Shown here one piece after another: positions 34,269 to 45,146 of a stretch of 64,000 nucleotides of DNA. The notes beneath the pieces were generated by a model, which was not told the origin of the DNA, made no database searches, and worked only from the letters and a program-made list of their open reading frames with translations. The position numbers and the translations under genes were made by a program. Numbering within the stretch: position 1 is the first letter of the stretch; each line of letters begins with the position of its first letter. Origin of the DNA: Cerrena zonata (lineage: Eukaryota > Basidiomycota > Agaricomycetes > Polyporales > Cerrenaceae); NCBI GenBank assembly GCA_038087015.1, contig JASBNA010000035.1, forward strand, positions 186,001-250,000. The letters are read 5' to 3'.

Positions 34269-37200
34269 ATGTCATCAGCCGATGAAGATAATAATGAGAA
34301 CGAGTCTACTTCCGTACAAAATAGCAAGAAACGCCGCGTCCAGCGGGCTTGCGACATTTGCAGACGCAAGAAAGGTCTGTCCCCCGCTCACTCGTCTGTA
34401 ATGCGGTACTGATCCTATGTTATCCTATTTCAGTTCGCTGTGAGCCTTGGTGTAACTAACGTCCTGCAGGACAAATTTCTTATTTTATGTTTTACTTCAT
34501 CATAGGCGACGGTGGTTCAATGCCTGGAAATAGATGTTCTAACTGTGTGACCTACAACTATGATTGTACTTACATCGAGGCAGCAAAGGTGTGCCTTTAC
34601 TTGCCTCTGTATTTGGGTCCCTAACTAATAGCCGCCTACAGAAGCGAGGACCACCTAAAGGGTACGTTCAGGCCTTTCGAAAGGGGGGCTCAGGCTAATT
34701 AACTCCATGGCAGGTATGTTGAGAGCCTCGAAAACAGGCTTCAAAAGATGGAGACCCTCCTGCATAAGGTATGCCGTCCCTGGTAGACCGGTACTCCCCT
34801 ATCGGGTACTCACGCACTAATCTTTCGCAGCTCTGCCCCGATGCAGACTTTACGCAGGAACTCGGCGGTGCCTTTGAAAAGGATAACTGGCTCTCAGACC
34901 GTGACAAACAAGCCTCCAGCTCCTCTCACCTACCGAGCGCACTACCACCTCCTACACCCGATCCCGATGCTGATAATCTCGAACCGAGCGACGATGAAAT
35001 TACAGCTCAGAGAACGCTTGCTAACAGCCTGAAGCAGATGAAACTCAACCCTGCCCATATGCGATTTTTCGGAAAATCCAGTAGTGCTATGTTTATTCAG
35101 ACTGCTCTCGATGCCAAACACGAATACGCTGGGACAGACAAACCCCTCCCATTACCGGGCGAGAAGCACTCTATCCTACCGGCCAAACGTCCCCATATGT
35201 GGGGCATCCATCCTGTATGTAATCCTTCTGTCATGCCGTTATCTAACGTGGTTCGCTGAGTCAGATCGTTGTCAAGTGGATCCTTCCCACTTTGCAGCCT
35301 GATAAACCTCATCAGGAGTTCCCTCCTGACGACTTACTATATCAGTTAATCGACCTCTATTTCGAGAACGTCAACCACTACTTACCCGCTTCTGCACCGT
35401 CCAACCTTTGTCCATGATCTCAATAACGGTCTTCACCTCAAGGACGAGGGTTACGGTTCGATCCTTTTGTTAGCGTGCGCAGTCGGTGCTCGATTCTCCG
35501 ATGATCCCCGGGTATTGCTTGACGGCACTGACTCGACGCATTCTTGCGGCTGGAAATATTTCACTCAAGTACAGATGGTACGGCGGTCTTTACTCTCGCC
35601 GCCTCGGCTGTATGACCTACAGCTATGCTTCGTAAGATCTATTTAGAACACATCACAATTGGATGGGGCTAACTATGATTGGCGATTTTTTGAATAGTTG
35701 ACAGCCGTCTATCTCCAAGGTACGTCTGCGCCGCAGGCGTGCTGGACTGCGATCGGTGTGGGCATCCGACTTGCCCAGGATGTGGGTGCCCATAGACGAA
35801 AGGTGTATTCCAAGGCACCGACCGTTGAAGACGAGCTCTGGAAGCGAGCATTCTGGTAGGTTGCCGAAAAATATTATTAATGCAGAATCTTATTGTTACA
35901 TCCGATCTCTAGGTGTTTGGTCTCTATGGATCGAATGATGAGTATCACGCTTGGTCGGCCGTGCGCTATCCAAGACGAAGAGTAAGTTTCCCGAACTCTT
36001 CGGAATATTCTTTGTAACAAAGTTTCCGTTCTTTCAGCTTCGATCTCGAGCTCCCTGTCGAATGCGATGACGAATATTGGCTGGTTACTGAGACCGACCT
36101 GAAATTCCAACAGCCTCCGGGGAAACCCTCAAGAATCACATTCTTCAACTGTTTCCAGCGCCTTAACCAGATTTTAGCATTTGCTCTCCGAACGATCGTA
36201 AGTATTTTGGATTTCAATCATGTGTCCGACTCTCTCGGATTTGTGGGGGGAACATAAATCGGGGCTGACACCTGCCCTTTTCGTTTTCTAGTATTCAATA
36301 AATAAATCGAAGGCACTCCTAGGCTTTGTCGGACAGCAGTGGGAGCAACATATTGTTGCTGAACTCGACTCTGCGTTGAACAAATGGATAGACTCCGTTC
36401 CTGACCACCGTAAGTTCATCCCATATTCCTTTGAACATTCTTACCAATCTCTATACAGTTCGGTGGGATCCAAACAGGGAAGACCTGCTTTTCCTGAACC
36501 AATCAGCGTTCCTCTATTCTCAATACTACCAACTACAAATCGCCGTACACCGACCGTTCATCCCCTCACCTCGGAAGCCTTCGCCACTGTCTTTCCCGTC
36601 CCTTGCGATCTGCACTAACGCCGCGCGATCATGTACCCACGTGTTGGACGTACCCTATCAACGATCGAAAATGGTCTTAGTCTATAACCAGGTCTGTGTG
36701 TCAATCTCGATTATGTTCTTGGCACACATTTTGAAGTATACGCTGATGTTTTCGCTGTGCGTGTAGGTCGCTCTCTTCACATCGGCGATTGTCTTGCTCC
36801 TCAATATATGGGGTGGAAAACGATCGGGGCTGACGACAGATCCGGCCAGGGAGATGGCCGACGTCCACAAATGTATGAGGATGCTCAAACATCTTGAACC
36901 CCGGTAGGCTGATTGTTGACCAATATTGAATACTGTGGGACTGATCCGCCACATACGCAGGTGGCATACTGCTGGTCGACTCTGGTGAGTTCTTGGCTTA
37001 GTCGGGAATCATTCTCCGGTATCGGCATTCAACATTGTCGCGTTCTTACAAATAATTATAGGGATGTGTTGTATGAACTAGCCTCTGTCGGAGATCTCCC
37101 TCTTCCACAGCCAAGCCCTGCTCCGAGCCAGAAACGCGAACGGGAAGAAGAGGGCAGCTCACCGCCAAGTATTGCTCATACTCCCTCGAGTACTGGTTCC

Positions 37201-38005
37201 TATGGGTCTCCTGAGGCAATGCCCCGTTCAATCGCCGGGTCTCGACGTGCAACTCATGCCATCCAAGCCCATGCTCATGCACAAGCGTCGCAACACTCGC
37301 ATGGGTATTCTACACATAGGTCCATGCACAGTCCCGCCCCGTCTGCCTCAAGTCACGGCCACGGACATAATCATAATAACAACTTTGCATTGCCTATCTA
37401 TACAGAAGAACTAGGACGGATACCGATCCATCCTGGGATCAATAATTCTGACCCTCTTGTAGCTAGCGGCTGGCATACTGGGCCTCAAGTACCTTCTATG
37501 CAGGGGTCGGCGTTTACACCCCATACGACCTACACCAGGAGGTAGTGCCTCGATGGCCCCAACTGACCCCTAATTTCGATCCTGCGCTAGCTTCGATGTT
37601 ATCAATGCCTCCGTCGATGTTTGATCAGATGATGAATAGTTTCGCAGGACCTGTCGCTTCATCGGGAGCGATCCCTCAACCGTTTGGGACTGTAGGTGGG
37701 AGCGGATTGGGTAGTCTTGTGGGAGGAGGGATGGCTATGCCTGCTGGAGATGGGAGTATGTCGACATTTACGGAGCATGAGGGGTACATGAATAATTGGC
37801 CGAATCCGAATGCGCCACTGGAGTACGTGTAGATTTTTTTTCTCAATCCTCACTTCCTAAATATGGAATTGCATGCTCATTGGTTTTTGTGTGCCCCCCC
37901 CTTTTTTTACCCCCACTCTTTTTGAAATTGCGTAGATGGGAGGATTGGGGCTCGTACATGACTAACCTCACCGGCATGAAGTACACGAATGAACACGAGC
38001 GATGA
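34269..38005 (+). CDS. Zn2Cys6 transcription factor, XlnR-like, with one frame break
   Basis: Nuclear DNA-binding regulator. The zinc cluster is CDICRRKKVRCDGG then RCSNC and DCTYIE, spread over four exons, one only 6 nt long (34434-34439). A linker and coiled coil YVESLENRLQKMETLLHKL follow. The fungal-specific (PF04082-type) middle domain includes ACAVGARFSDDPRVLL, PQACWTAIGVGIRLAQDVGA, ELWKRAFW, MDRMMSITLGRPCAIQDEDF and FVGQQWEQHIVAELDSALNK. The last exon, 37936-38005, gives EWEDWGSYMTNLTGMKY. A 50-nt intron (37489-37538) bridges the Ser/His-rich tail. One extra C in the CCC at 35385-35387 breaks the conserved NHYLPLLHRPTF block and leads to TGA. Otherwise the domain is intact, so error or recent loss are both possible. 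Confidence 0.85.
34434..34439 (+). other. 6-nt microexon in the zinc cluster
   Basis: TTCGCT is flanked by an upstream TATTTCAG acceptor and a downstream GTGAGC donor. With the preceding AAAG and the following GCGACGG it encodes V-R-C-D, completing the C-x2-C-x6-C spacing. Reading through the surrounding sequence instead destroys the cluster. Confidence 0.75.
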
Positions 38006-38834
38006 AGACCTAAGCGGATGGTTCTAGAACGCCTACTCTCCTGCGCACAACCTGCGCATCACACACCCCACAAGATTCTCCGGTTCGACTCGATTCGCGG
38101 TGGATGCTTTGGTCGCCTCTGTCCGTTTCTCATTGGTTCCTTTCAAGTCTTTCCGTTGTCTGGTATTGTCTACTGTTTTTCTCGAATAGTCTAAAGCGTT
38201 AGTGAACCTTGTAGCCATACTTGCCGTTTTTGCCATCGATATTTTGCACATTTCCCCTCTAGCTAGGCTAGTATCACTAGCCGTAGGAACACTATTCTTC
38301 CGGGTCGTATATACTTATCCTCAGTCTGTTGTCTGGTCTCGGTTTTCCTGTACTCAACTTACAAAGAAATATTAATCGCATTGGGAGAATATATTGATGT
38401 GGGGGCAACCGTACTGGCTCCGAGAACTCGAGTCAGCAGGCGTCATCGGCATCCTGGGTGGTACATAATACCGGAATTCTGGAAGGAATTTACGAGAGCT
38501 GACAATGTGACATGCAAGCAGATATGCCCCCACCGCAGCACAGGTTCATTTATTTGAATATCGTCCTGATACGGCGTTCCCTCAAGTTCAAGACCTGTCA
38601 AAAAGCTCCAAATCCATCGAATACCATTAATGAACACAAAGCACAACAGCAAGATACAGGGTACTACAAAGACGTCAGAGATAGCAGGTATAGATCGAGC
38701 ACAACCATCAGAACATGGTATAAGTTACAAAGTTAAAGTTGAGACCTACAGCTACATTCAAAAAAAGCAGAATAGCGATGTTTGGGGAGGAGACGGTTAA
38801 AATAATTAAAGAGCATGTGGCGGATGTGATGATA
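38006..38834. other. Convergent 3' ends
   Basis: Lies between two converging genes. No gene is seen; it presumably contains both 3' untranslated regions. Confidence 0.4.
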
Positions 38835-40312
38835 CTATTTTCTTTCAACCCCAGTCAAGACCTGGAATACCATATCTTGCCTCTCCCTAAATGCTCTCAA
38901 CTTGGTCATAGCCAAAGCGAGAGCATTAATCCGGTTCGCAAACGCCACCGCACGGTTTTCCGTACTGGTCGTCCTGCGTCGAGGGTCGGGAGTTACAGGT
39001 CTACCTGACCCACGATCCGATGAGGATTCTTGCGACCGTCTACTTTCCCCACTCACACGAGGAGTTCGAGGTCGTTCATTATAAACATGACCAACACCTC
39101 CTTCGATGACATCCCTAACACGATCCAAGCGCGGTCGAGGAGCTTCCTGTCCATGCTGCAGAGCATCCACAGTCGCCTCCGAATCCTCTTCTTCCATTTC
39201 CCTCATCTTGTGACCAATTTCACAGAGTTCCTGCATGAAGGGACGTAGATCGGGCGGACATTCCGAGAGGGATAAGGTGCGATCCAAAACCCCGTGAATA
39301 ACCGGCACGCCATCCGAACTGTGTTTGATATTCGTCGACGAAGCAACATCGAGGATGGCGAACGAGACTGCGGCGAAGTACGCTCGGGGGGCATCTCTTT
39401 TCATAAGACGACGGAGGGTTGGCATGCGTTCGATTACAGTGAGGAGTGCTGCGTAGAGCGTCTCGCGAATAAAGTCAATAGCGGGTGCATCTTCAGCGAA
39501 GATGGACGGGAGAGGGCTTGGAGATCTTCTTGAGCTGGAACCCGAAGGGCTGGATGGGATTTCGAGACTTGGTCGAGAACGTCGGGCTGCGGGAGGAGGA
39601 CTCTCTGGTCTCCATGAGGAAGTGGGGATAGGAGGGGGTGAACTGGGTTCGTCGTAACTCGGCGGAGGAACAAAGGATGCTTTGACGCGTAATTCGCTGT
39701 TACTGCCCCCTGCGTCAATGGCAGCTTGTAAGTCCGTTGCATATCGGTCTTGGAAGGTACGCCTCATACTGATCTCAATAGCCACGGCTCTGAGGTCAGC
39801 TGCGATGCCATTGAGTCGAGGGTTTATGGGCTGCGAGAGTGGGGGAAGTGTACAGATAATTCGCGCGAGGTCATGTTGGTGTTCCGGAGTAAGGCTTTGG
39901 ATGTCTGGGACGGCATGGGACCAGATGATTAGGAACGGTCTGAATGTCGAAGGACAGTTATTGAGTGATAGGTCTGTTGGGGGTGCACTGTTCTTGTTAA
40001 GACGTGGTAGAGGGACGGATGGTGGATTTGTGGTGGATCGGAGTGCAGCAAAGTACAAACATAATGCAGGACCTGTTCAAGAATAGGTAAACCTCTTCTG
40101 TCTGTTTTAGGAAAGGTCAAAGGAAGCGTACCTGTTATCATGAGATCCCCTTCCGCACTAGAAAGTGTTTCGGTATCCAACAGCCTCTCTGCCTTTGCCT
40201 GTGTGAGCGAGGACTTGAGATAACTGTGGAAACAGTCCTGGATATAGGATTCAGAGAGTTGTACGCCATTCGCGGTGAGGCCATTAGTGTTAGAACTGCT
40301 AGAACTTGTCAT
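38835..40312 (-). CDS. Conserved protein of unknown function
   Basis: Two exons (40312-40132 and 40072-38835) sum to 1419 nt and 472 residues. The N-terminal third looks folded: YIQDCFHSYLKSSLTQAKAE, then LMITGPALCLYFAALRS across the intron. A Pro/Ser-rich linker (roughly residues 200-260) follows. Next comes a helical region, FIRETLYAALLTVIERMPTL and RRLMKRDAPRAYFAAVSFAI, then a basic, Ser-rich stretch and a C-terminal helix FANRINALALAMTKLRAFRE. No catalytic motif is seen. It converges with the Zn2Cys6 gene. I do not recognise a named family; the helical blocks suggest a scaffold or membrane-associated protein, which is a guess. Confidence 0.75.
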
Positions 40313-41249
40313 CAGCTATGTACGTGAGTAGAGTTTGCAAGAAATGTCAAGAAAAGGGTGTGCAAGAGAGGTATGAGAAAGAGAGGCGTTCAGTGGCCAG
40401 GGTAAAAGCTCCATCTTGTTATTTCACCAAGATTTTCCCCGACGGATCCGGGGTCGCGAACAGCATTTCGTCATGCACCGCTTCGGAGTCGGCTGCATCT
40501 TACTCCCTTCCTCTACCACCGGCTCTTTCCTACGGACCTCGAGGTCACATCGTCCAATGAACTCGCCTTGGCTCAATCATTTCTATCCTTGAGTCGGGTA
40601 TAGTATGTCTTATCCTCAATGCCGACGTAACATCTGGATATGCAGAAAGGATCACTCAATACCTAAAGGTTTGTGACTCATGAAAACCTCCAGCGTTCCT
40701 CAAGGACTTGGTCGTCTTTTTCGTGACCTATCAAGCTTTCAAGCTTCGAGGCCTCAAGCCTCAAGCTTCAAGCTTCAAGTTTCCAGGTCTTAGAAATACC
40801 GGATGCCCTCCGCGTTTGACAGCACCGCCTAGATCCCACAAAATCAGTCTTTTTAACCCTGCTCTTCTGGACTTACCTGAGACAATTGCGTCTATTCTTG
40901 TATCTTACCACAACGTACGTTGTATGTCCCTAGCTGTGCCCAGGGTCTCCAGGAGAATCTGCTCGCAATATCATGGCCATGCTTCTCCAAGGGTCGTACC
41001 CATCATCTCCAGGTTCTCAATTCAATTCCTATGTTCCCAGAAATGGGTTATTGTCCTGGAACCTCTGCACATGAGGCACGGTGTTGTTGCCACTTCAATC
41101 TACGCACTTATAAGAGAATTGTTCCTTATCCGGGCTCTGGACCCTTCCCACTGGTCACGATATCTAGATGCTTATACGCCTCTCAAATGGTTTATATCCC
41201 TGCGTGTGCAGCTGTAAACTTGCACTGAAGCTTTCCTCACTTTAACTCC
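40313..41249. other. Region upstream of the Cys-rich orphan
   Basis: It contains an AAGCTTC-rich tandem repeat and a 169-codon open frame (40708-41217) that starts inside the repeat. The frame has no recognisable motif and competes with a second open frame, so I do not call a gene. An upstream exon of the Cys-rich protein could lie in 40920-41217. Confidence 0.4.
40730..40782. repeat. AAGCTTC short tandem repeat
   Basis: Imperfect head-to-tail copies of TCAAGCTT/TCAAGCCT words fill this interval. A related cluster (TCAAGCGTTCAGACGTTCAAGCTT) lies at 42355-42378, on the other side of the Cys-rich orphan gene. Confidence 0.7.
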
Positions 41250-42287
41250 ATGTTTTTCTTCGTCAAACAAGACACCCTCAGATTCAAACCTCTTCCTAAT
41301 GGTACGCCACACTGTATTTTTTGCGGAGTACAAAGTGCATTGACTTACTCACCTCTAGGGGCTCCACGTCCTCCTTTTCCCGCCTATCCGTCTTCTCCAT
41401 CTACCAAAGAGTGCGATACTTGCTGGCTTTGTCCTCTTGGTATCGCCTGCGCCACATGTCCTATCTGCTTTGGAGTGGAAGATACTCCAGGTCCCATTTA
41501 CGCCACTGTGTTGACCGAAGATCCTATAAACGAGCTCACTGGGTTGCCTGACACAGATGCCAAGCGATGCATCCACGGGCCAGCTCTCTGCGGTTATGGG
41601 GTCTGCAACTACCTCCGTCCTCGTTCTCTGACTGACGAAATCGATCGGAGCGTGTCACACCTCTCACTGGGCTCTAGTGGCGCAACTCGGGGAACCTGTA
41701 GCACTGCACCTACTCGGTCGGCTACCATCCTCTACATTCCTAACGACCCTAGATCCTCTATTTATGACATGTTCCCTATCCCTATCGGCAATAGATCACC
41801 TGTCATTCCCGCTACTCCCAATACGCCTCACCTTGATCGCAGGTGCACCTTCTTGGACTTTCCTCCTCAGCGGGATTCGGCAGCTTGTACTTGCAAGTTA
41901 TGTCGACGTGCTAGACTGAATAACGCCAAATTATCAAAAGAGAATGTACCTCGACCTGGACGTTCTCAATATCGACATGACCAAGTAGCACACGAGCAGA
42001 TGGATAGTTTCTTTCCCCCTGGCTCATCTTCCCGTCCTGATATCAAAGGGCCAAAACGTCTTCAGCGCCTTTCTCAGAGGGATGCTACTCATCGATGCCC
42101 TCGAGTGGCAAGACATCGCTACGACAGAATCGCGCCTATGTTAAAAGAAGGAATATCTTCTCTCAGACGTGCCGTCAAGTCCTTCACGTCTCGTGTAATG
42201 CGGTGGTCTGCAGACCGCAAGGAGAAGTCGAAACCAAGGGGGTATGTGGCGCTTGATAATGATGATGGGGTCAAAGGCTCTCTGTAA
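41250..42287 (+). CDS. Cys-rich orphan protein
   Basis: A single open frame of 345 codons. The N-terminal part has closely spaced cysteines: HCIFCG, ECDTCWLCPLGIACATCPIC, RCIHGPALCGYGVCN and later ACTCKLCRRAR, a pattern suggesting metal binding (paired CxxC). The C-terminal third is basic, with RLQRLSQRD, RRAVKSFTSRVMRW and KEKSKPRGYVAL. No known family comes to mind. The ATG at 41250 is the first in the frame; an unseen 5' exon is possible. AAGCTT-type repeats flank it on both sides. Composition resembles a fast-evolving lineage-specific gene. Confidence 0.55.
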   Translation: MFFFVKQDTLRFKPLPNGTPHCIFCGVQSALTYSPLGAPRPPFPAYPSSPSTKECDTCWLCPLGIACATCPICFGVEDTPGPIYATVLTEDPINELTGLPDTDAKRCIHGPALCGYGVCNYLRPRSLTDEIDRSVSHLSLGSSGATRGTCSTAPTRSATILYIPNDPRSSIYDMFPIPIGNRSPVIPATPNTPHLDRRCTFLDFPPQRDSAACTCKLCRRARLNNAKLSKENVPRPGRSQYRHDQVAHEQMDSFFPPGSSSRPDIKGPKRLQRLSQRDATHRCPRVARHRYDRIAPMLKEGISSLRRAVKSFTSRVMRWSADRKEKSKPRGYVALDNDDGVKGSL

Positions 42288-42699
42288 ATAAGTATGTCCG
42301 TCTTCTCCTTATCACGTTTGCCTGCTAATGCTATTGTTATAGCAAATTAGGACGTCAAGCGTTCAGACGTTCAAGCTTAAAGCTTAATTCCCAAAATGAT
42401 GTTCCTGAAGCTGTCATTGACTGTAATGCCAATACCGTCATTGTCATATGTTTTTCCGCCACATGTACTGACCCAATTGACTCTCTCATTTCTTTGTACA
42501 TATATTTCGTGACCTCATCCTCATTTTTGTAGCGGGATCGCTGAGTATCATTTCATTGTCTCCGACAATACTTTTCTCTATATAAACTCGAATTTTCCTG
42601 TACGCCACCTCATCCTCTCTCTTGTCCGCTCCCTCCCCCTCCAATCCCCCTTCTTTACTCACTCTTAGTCCTCCTTCCTTACTCACTATCGGCTTCAAT
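42288..42699. other. Spacer with TATA element and repeat remnant
   Basis: It holds the second AAGCTT-type repeat cluster (42355-42386) and the promoter of the next gene. Confidence 0.4.
42579..42586 (+). promoter_or_regulatory. TATA box of the 42.7-kb gene
   Basis: TATATAAA lies 121 nt before the ATG at 42700 and is followed by a C/T-rich leader with two similar CCTTCTTTACTCACT-type words. It supports a promoter at this point. Confidence 0.5.
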
Positions 42700-43362
42700 A
42701 TGGTCGTTGCTCCTATGGAGAGTCCTTGGGCCCACCATGATAAGAACCGAGCGACACCGGTAGATGCTCCTCGGCAACCGCTTGACAGTCCACCAAGGCG
42801 CCCAGAACCTCTACCAAAGGTCGACCCGGCCCCCTTGGACTACAATAGAGACCGAAAGGAGCGTCGGGAGCAATGTGAGAGAGCTACAGGGAAATGCAGA
42901 CCGAGGCGAGACAAAGTCAAGGGCAGTGGACCTGCTGAAGATCTACCCATAAACCCACACCAGTCATTACCCGCGGAATACGTCGTCCCAACGACTCTTG
43001 CTCCTCATCTGCATAAGATAGCGACCCAATTCAGTACCGGGACTCTCAGAATCTCGGATACGATTGTCGACGTGAAGAACACGCAGTACTATCTGGACTT
43101 GCTCGTAGATAATCAGGACGAACATATCAATTTTACCATCGACAAGGATACCGTAGAGACCGCCCAAATCACTATTGACCAAATCAGCTCAGAGCTGAAC
43201 TGGCTGCAAAGCTTGGAATTCGAGAAGAAAGGAAAAGCCTGGGTCCCGCGAGACGACCAGTGGGAGTATTTGGCTATATGTATCTGCATACTCCGTCGCA
43301 AGGGCGAATTCCTTGCGAACTATAAAGAGTCCATACTAGAGGAACTATTCTGTTACACTTAA
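42700..43362 (+). CDS. Unknown 220-residue protein
   Basis: One exon beginning MVVAPMESPWAHHDKN at the first ATG of the frame. The frame is open further upstream, but only with non-ATG starts. The first hundred residues are charged and disordered, including the basic RDRKERREQCERATGKCRPR. The second half looks folded: LAPHLHKIATQFSTGTLRIS, YYLDLLVDNQDEHINFTIDK, TAQITIDQISSELNWLQSLE and WEYLAICICILRRKGEFLAN. No family is recognised. A TATA element and pyrimidine-rich leader support expression. Confidence 0.6.
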   Translation: MVVAPMESPWAHHDKNRATPVDAPRQPLDSPPRRPEPLPKVDPAPLDYNRDRKERREQCERATGKCRPRRDKVKGSGPAEDLPINPHQSLPAEYVVPTTLAPHLHKIATQFSTGTLRISDTIVDVKNTQYYLDLLVDNQDEHINFTIDKDTVETAQITIDQISSELNWLQSLEFEKKGKAWVPRDDQWEYLAICICILRRKGEFLANYKESILEELFCYT

Positions 43363-43654
43363 TAGTCGCCCCTTTGGGATGGCCACCTAATATATAACGT
43401 CGTGTTGACGCAAATTATTTGATCTTGAAGCCCAGGACTTCCCGTATTATTGCGTGCATCCGATATGTCCGAGTCCAGTCTTTCTTTGTCTTTAGACAAG
43501 CAACGAAACAAAAGCTGTATCATGAACCCTGTGCTTTCACTCGAGACCGCATGAACCTATGAGCGTAAGTGATTCACGTTTCACACCTATAGCAAAGGAA
43601 ACAAATAAACCCTGCATCGAAAGATGGGACAGGGCCCGCTGACTGTCTGTCACC

Positions 43655-44843
43655 ATGGTCATTCGAGTTCGTGAGTATCGTTGTAAGAGTTTGTCAGAGT
43701 CGATCTTCACAGCCTTCCCGACTCAGTGGATACAGCTACTAGTGCCATCAATTGGAGACAAAAGAAGTTGATGATGCTATGCGTTATCTTCCGCCGAAAT
43801 TGTCGGATGGAGATTTCCGCCGCCACTCTGTTCATTTCAGGTATAAGTACTTGTGAAGTGGCCATGGGGCTCGTTCATCATTTCTCAATCCTAACCCTGC
43901 TACTAGTGAGTTATCCCACCTCGAGGCGCAGTACCTCCCAAGAGCCGAGAGCTAAACTTCATTTCTGAGGAGACCCACAATGAGAATATCCCTCGAATTC
44001 AGCACTCCATTCAAGATCATCTATACCAAGAGCAGACAGAGAAGTCGAACTCTGTCCCCAGACTACAAAGTTGGAGAACGCAGTGGAGCTCATTTGTCTC
44101 CATACATAGGCACCTCCAAGGACAGACTCCGAACATCTCCGTCTCCAATCAGAGAAGGAGACAGATATCTGCAACCTCAGGCGTATGAGTCTACTAGGTC
44201 AGAGCATAGAGGACGTCCTCGAGTCGACAGTCATCATGGGTCACACCATCGGGATGTTGACAAGAGTAGATCCTCTGAGAAGGAATCTTCCAAGCATCAC
44301 CGTGATGTACGCGTCTCCTCTTCCACAACTGCGCCACAGCAGTATGCAGATAAACAGGGGAGGGGGAGACAGCGCAGTTACAGTAACGTGGAAAGAGGCC
44401 AGGTCCTCCGTTCCTGCCTCAAGAAAACGGGAACTCCTTCGAGGGGTCGCTCTCGCAGTCGAGTCCGTTTCAGCGATACTCCGAGTCCCATTCCCCAGTA
44501 TGCCACTGCCCCACCGTCACCTATCATCAAAGACCGTCGATATTCTCAAGAGAGTCGTGGGCGGCCCAACGGAAATGCACCCACAAGTAGCCAGCCATTG
44601 AGGTCTCCAAGACAAATGGCGTTTGTCCCTCCGCCTCCTTCGACATGTGGATCATGCGATGACCATCCTACTTATGTCTCGGAGCCTCGAACTTCGCGCG
44701 AGAGCAACAGACACGACTACTCTGGGGAAAGGGGGAATAGAGCCTATGAGTATGTGTATCCAAGTAGTCCGCTACAAGGCTATAGCGCAACTCGCCATAG
44801 AACGTATGACAACATCTCGTATTACCCTCTTCAAGCGAGATAA
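43655..44843 (+). CDS. Arg/Ser-rich protein with possible PP1-docking motif
   Basis: The main exon is certain from about 43980 to 44843. It codes for a disordered Arg/Ser/Pro-rich protein containing RSCLKKTGTPSRGRSRSR followed by VRFSDTPSP, which resembles the (S)ILKK...(R)VRF PP1-docking pattern. The 5' part is a model. A short first exon MVIR (43655-43666) is followed by an exon coding CHQLETKEVDDAMRYLPPKL and a further piece SELSHLEAQ. A 39-42-nt intron then removes an in-frame TAA at 43953. Each junction has GT and AG, but the last intron is very short. No enzyme domain is seen. Function is unknown. Confidence 0.5.
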
Positions 44844-45146
44844 TGGCCACGAATTATTGTTCCAATTTACAGGCCACAAAAGGCAAGTCCTGTCATTCGT
44901 CGATCGTCTGACATCATTCTCTGACATGGTTGACTACCACTGAATTTCAGTTTGAATGATCTCCAATAAAAGTTATATATTTCCTACATATACAGTACTG
45001 CTGTAAAAGTACTCTTAAATGACTATATATGAATATATCCAAGTTCAGGGTCTGAACGATTCGGACTCCCACATCTTAGCGCCTAAGCACGATTTGAAGA
45101 ACGGGTTAGATTCGGATTTACCCCGATTTACCCTGATTTACTCACA
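44844..45146. other. Short spacer with a decamer repeat
   Basis: A/T-rich spacer; the only structure is a three-unit decamer repeat just before the next ATG. Confidence 0.4.
45115..45144 (+). repeat. Three-unit GATTTACCC(C/T) decamer repeat
   Basis: GATTTACCCC, GATTTACCCT and GATTTACTCA are arranged head to tail, ending two bases before the ATG of the following gene, so they would lie in its 5' untranslated region. Confidence 0.65.
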
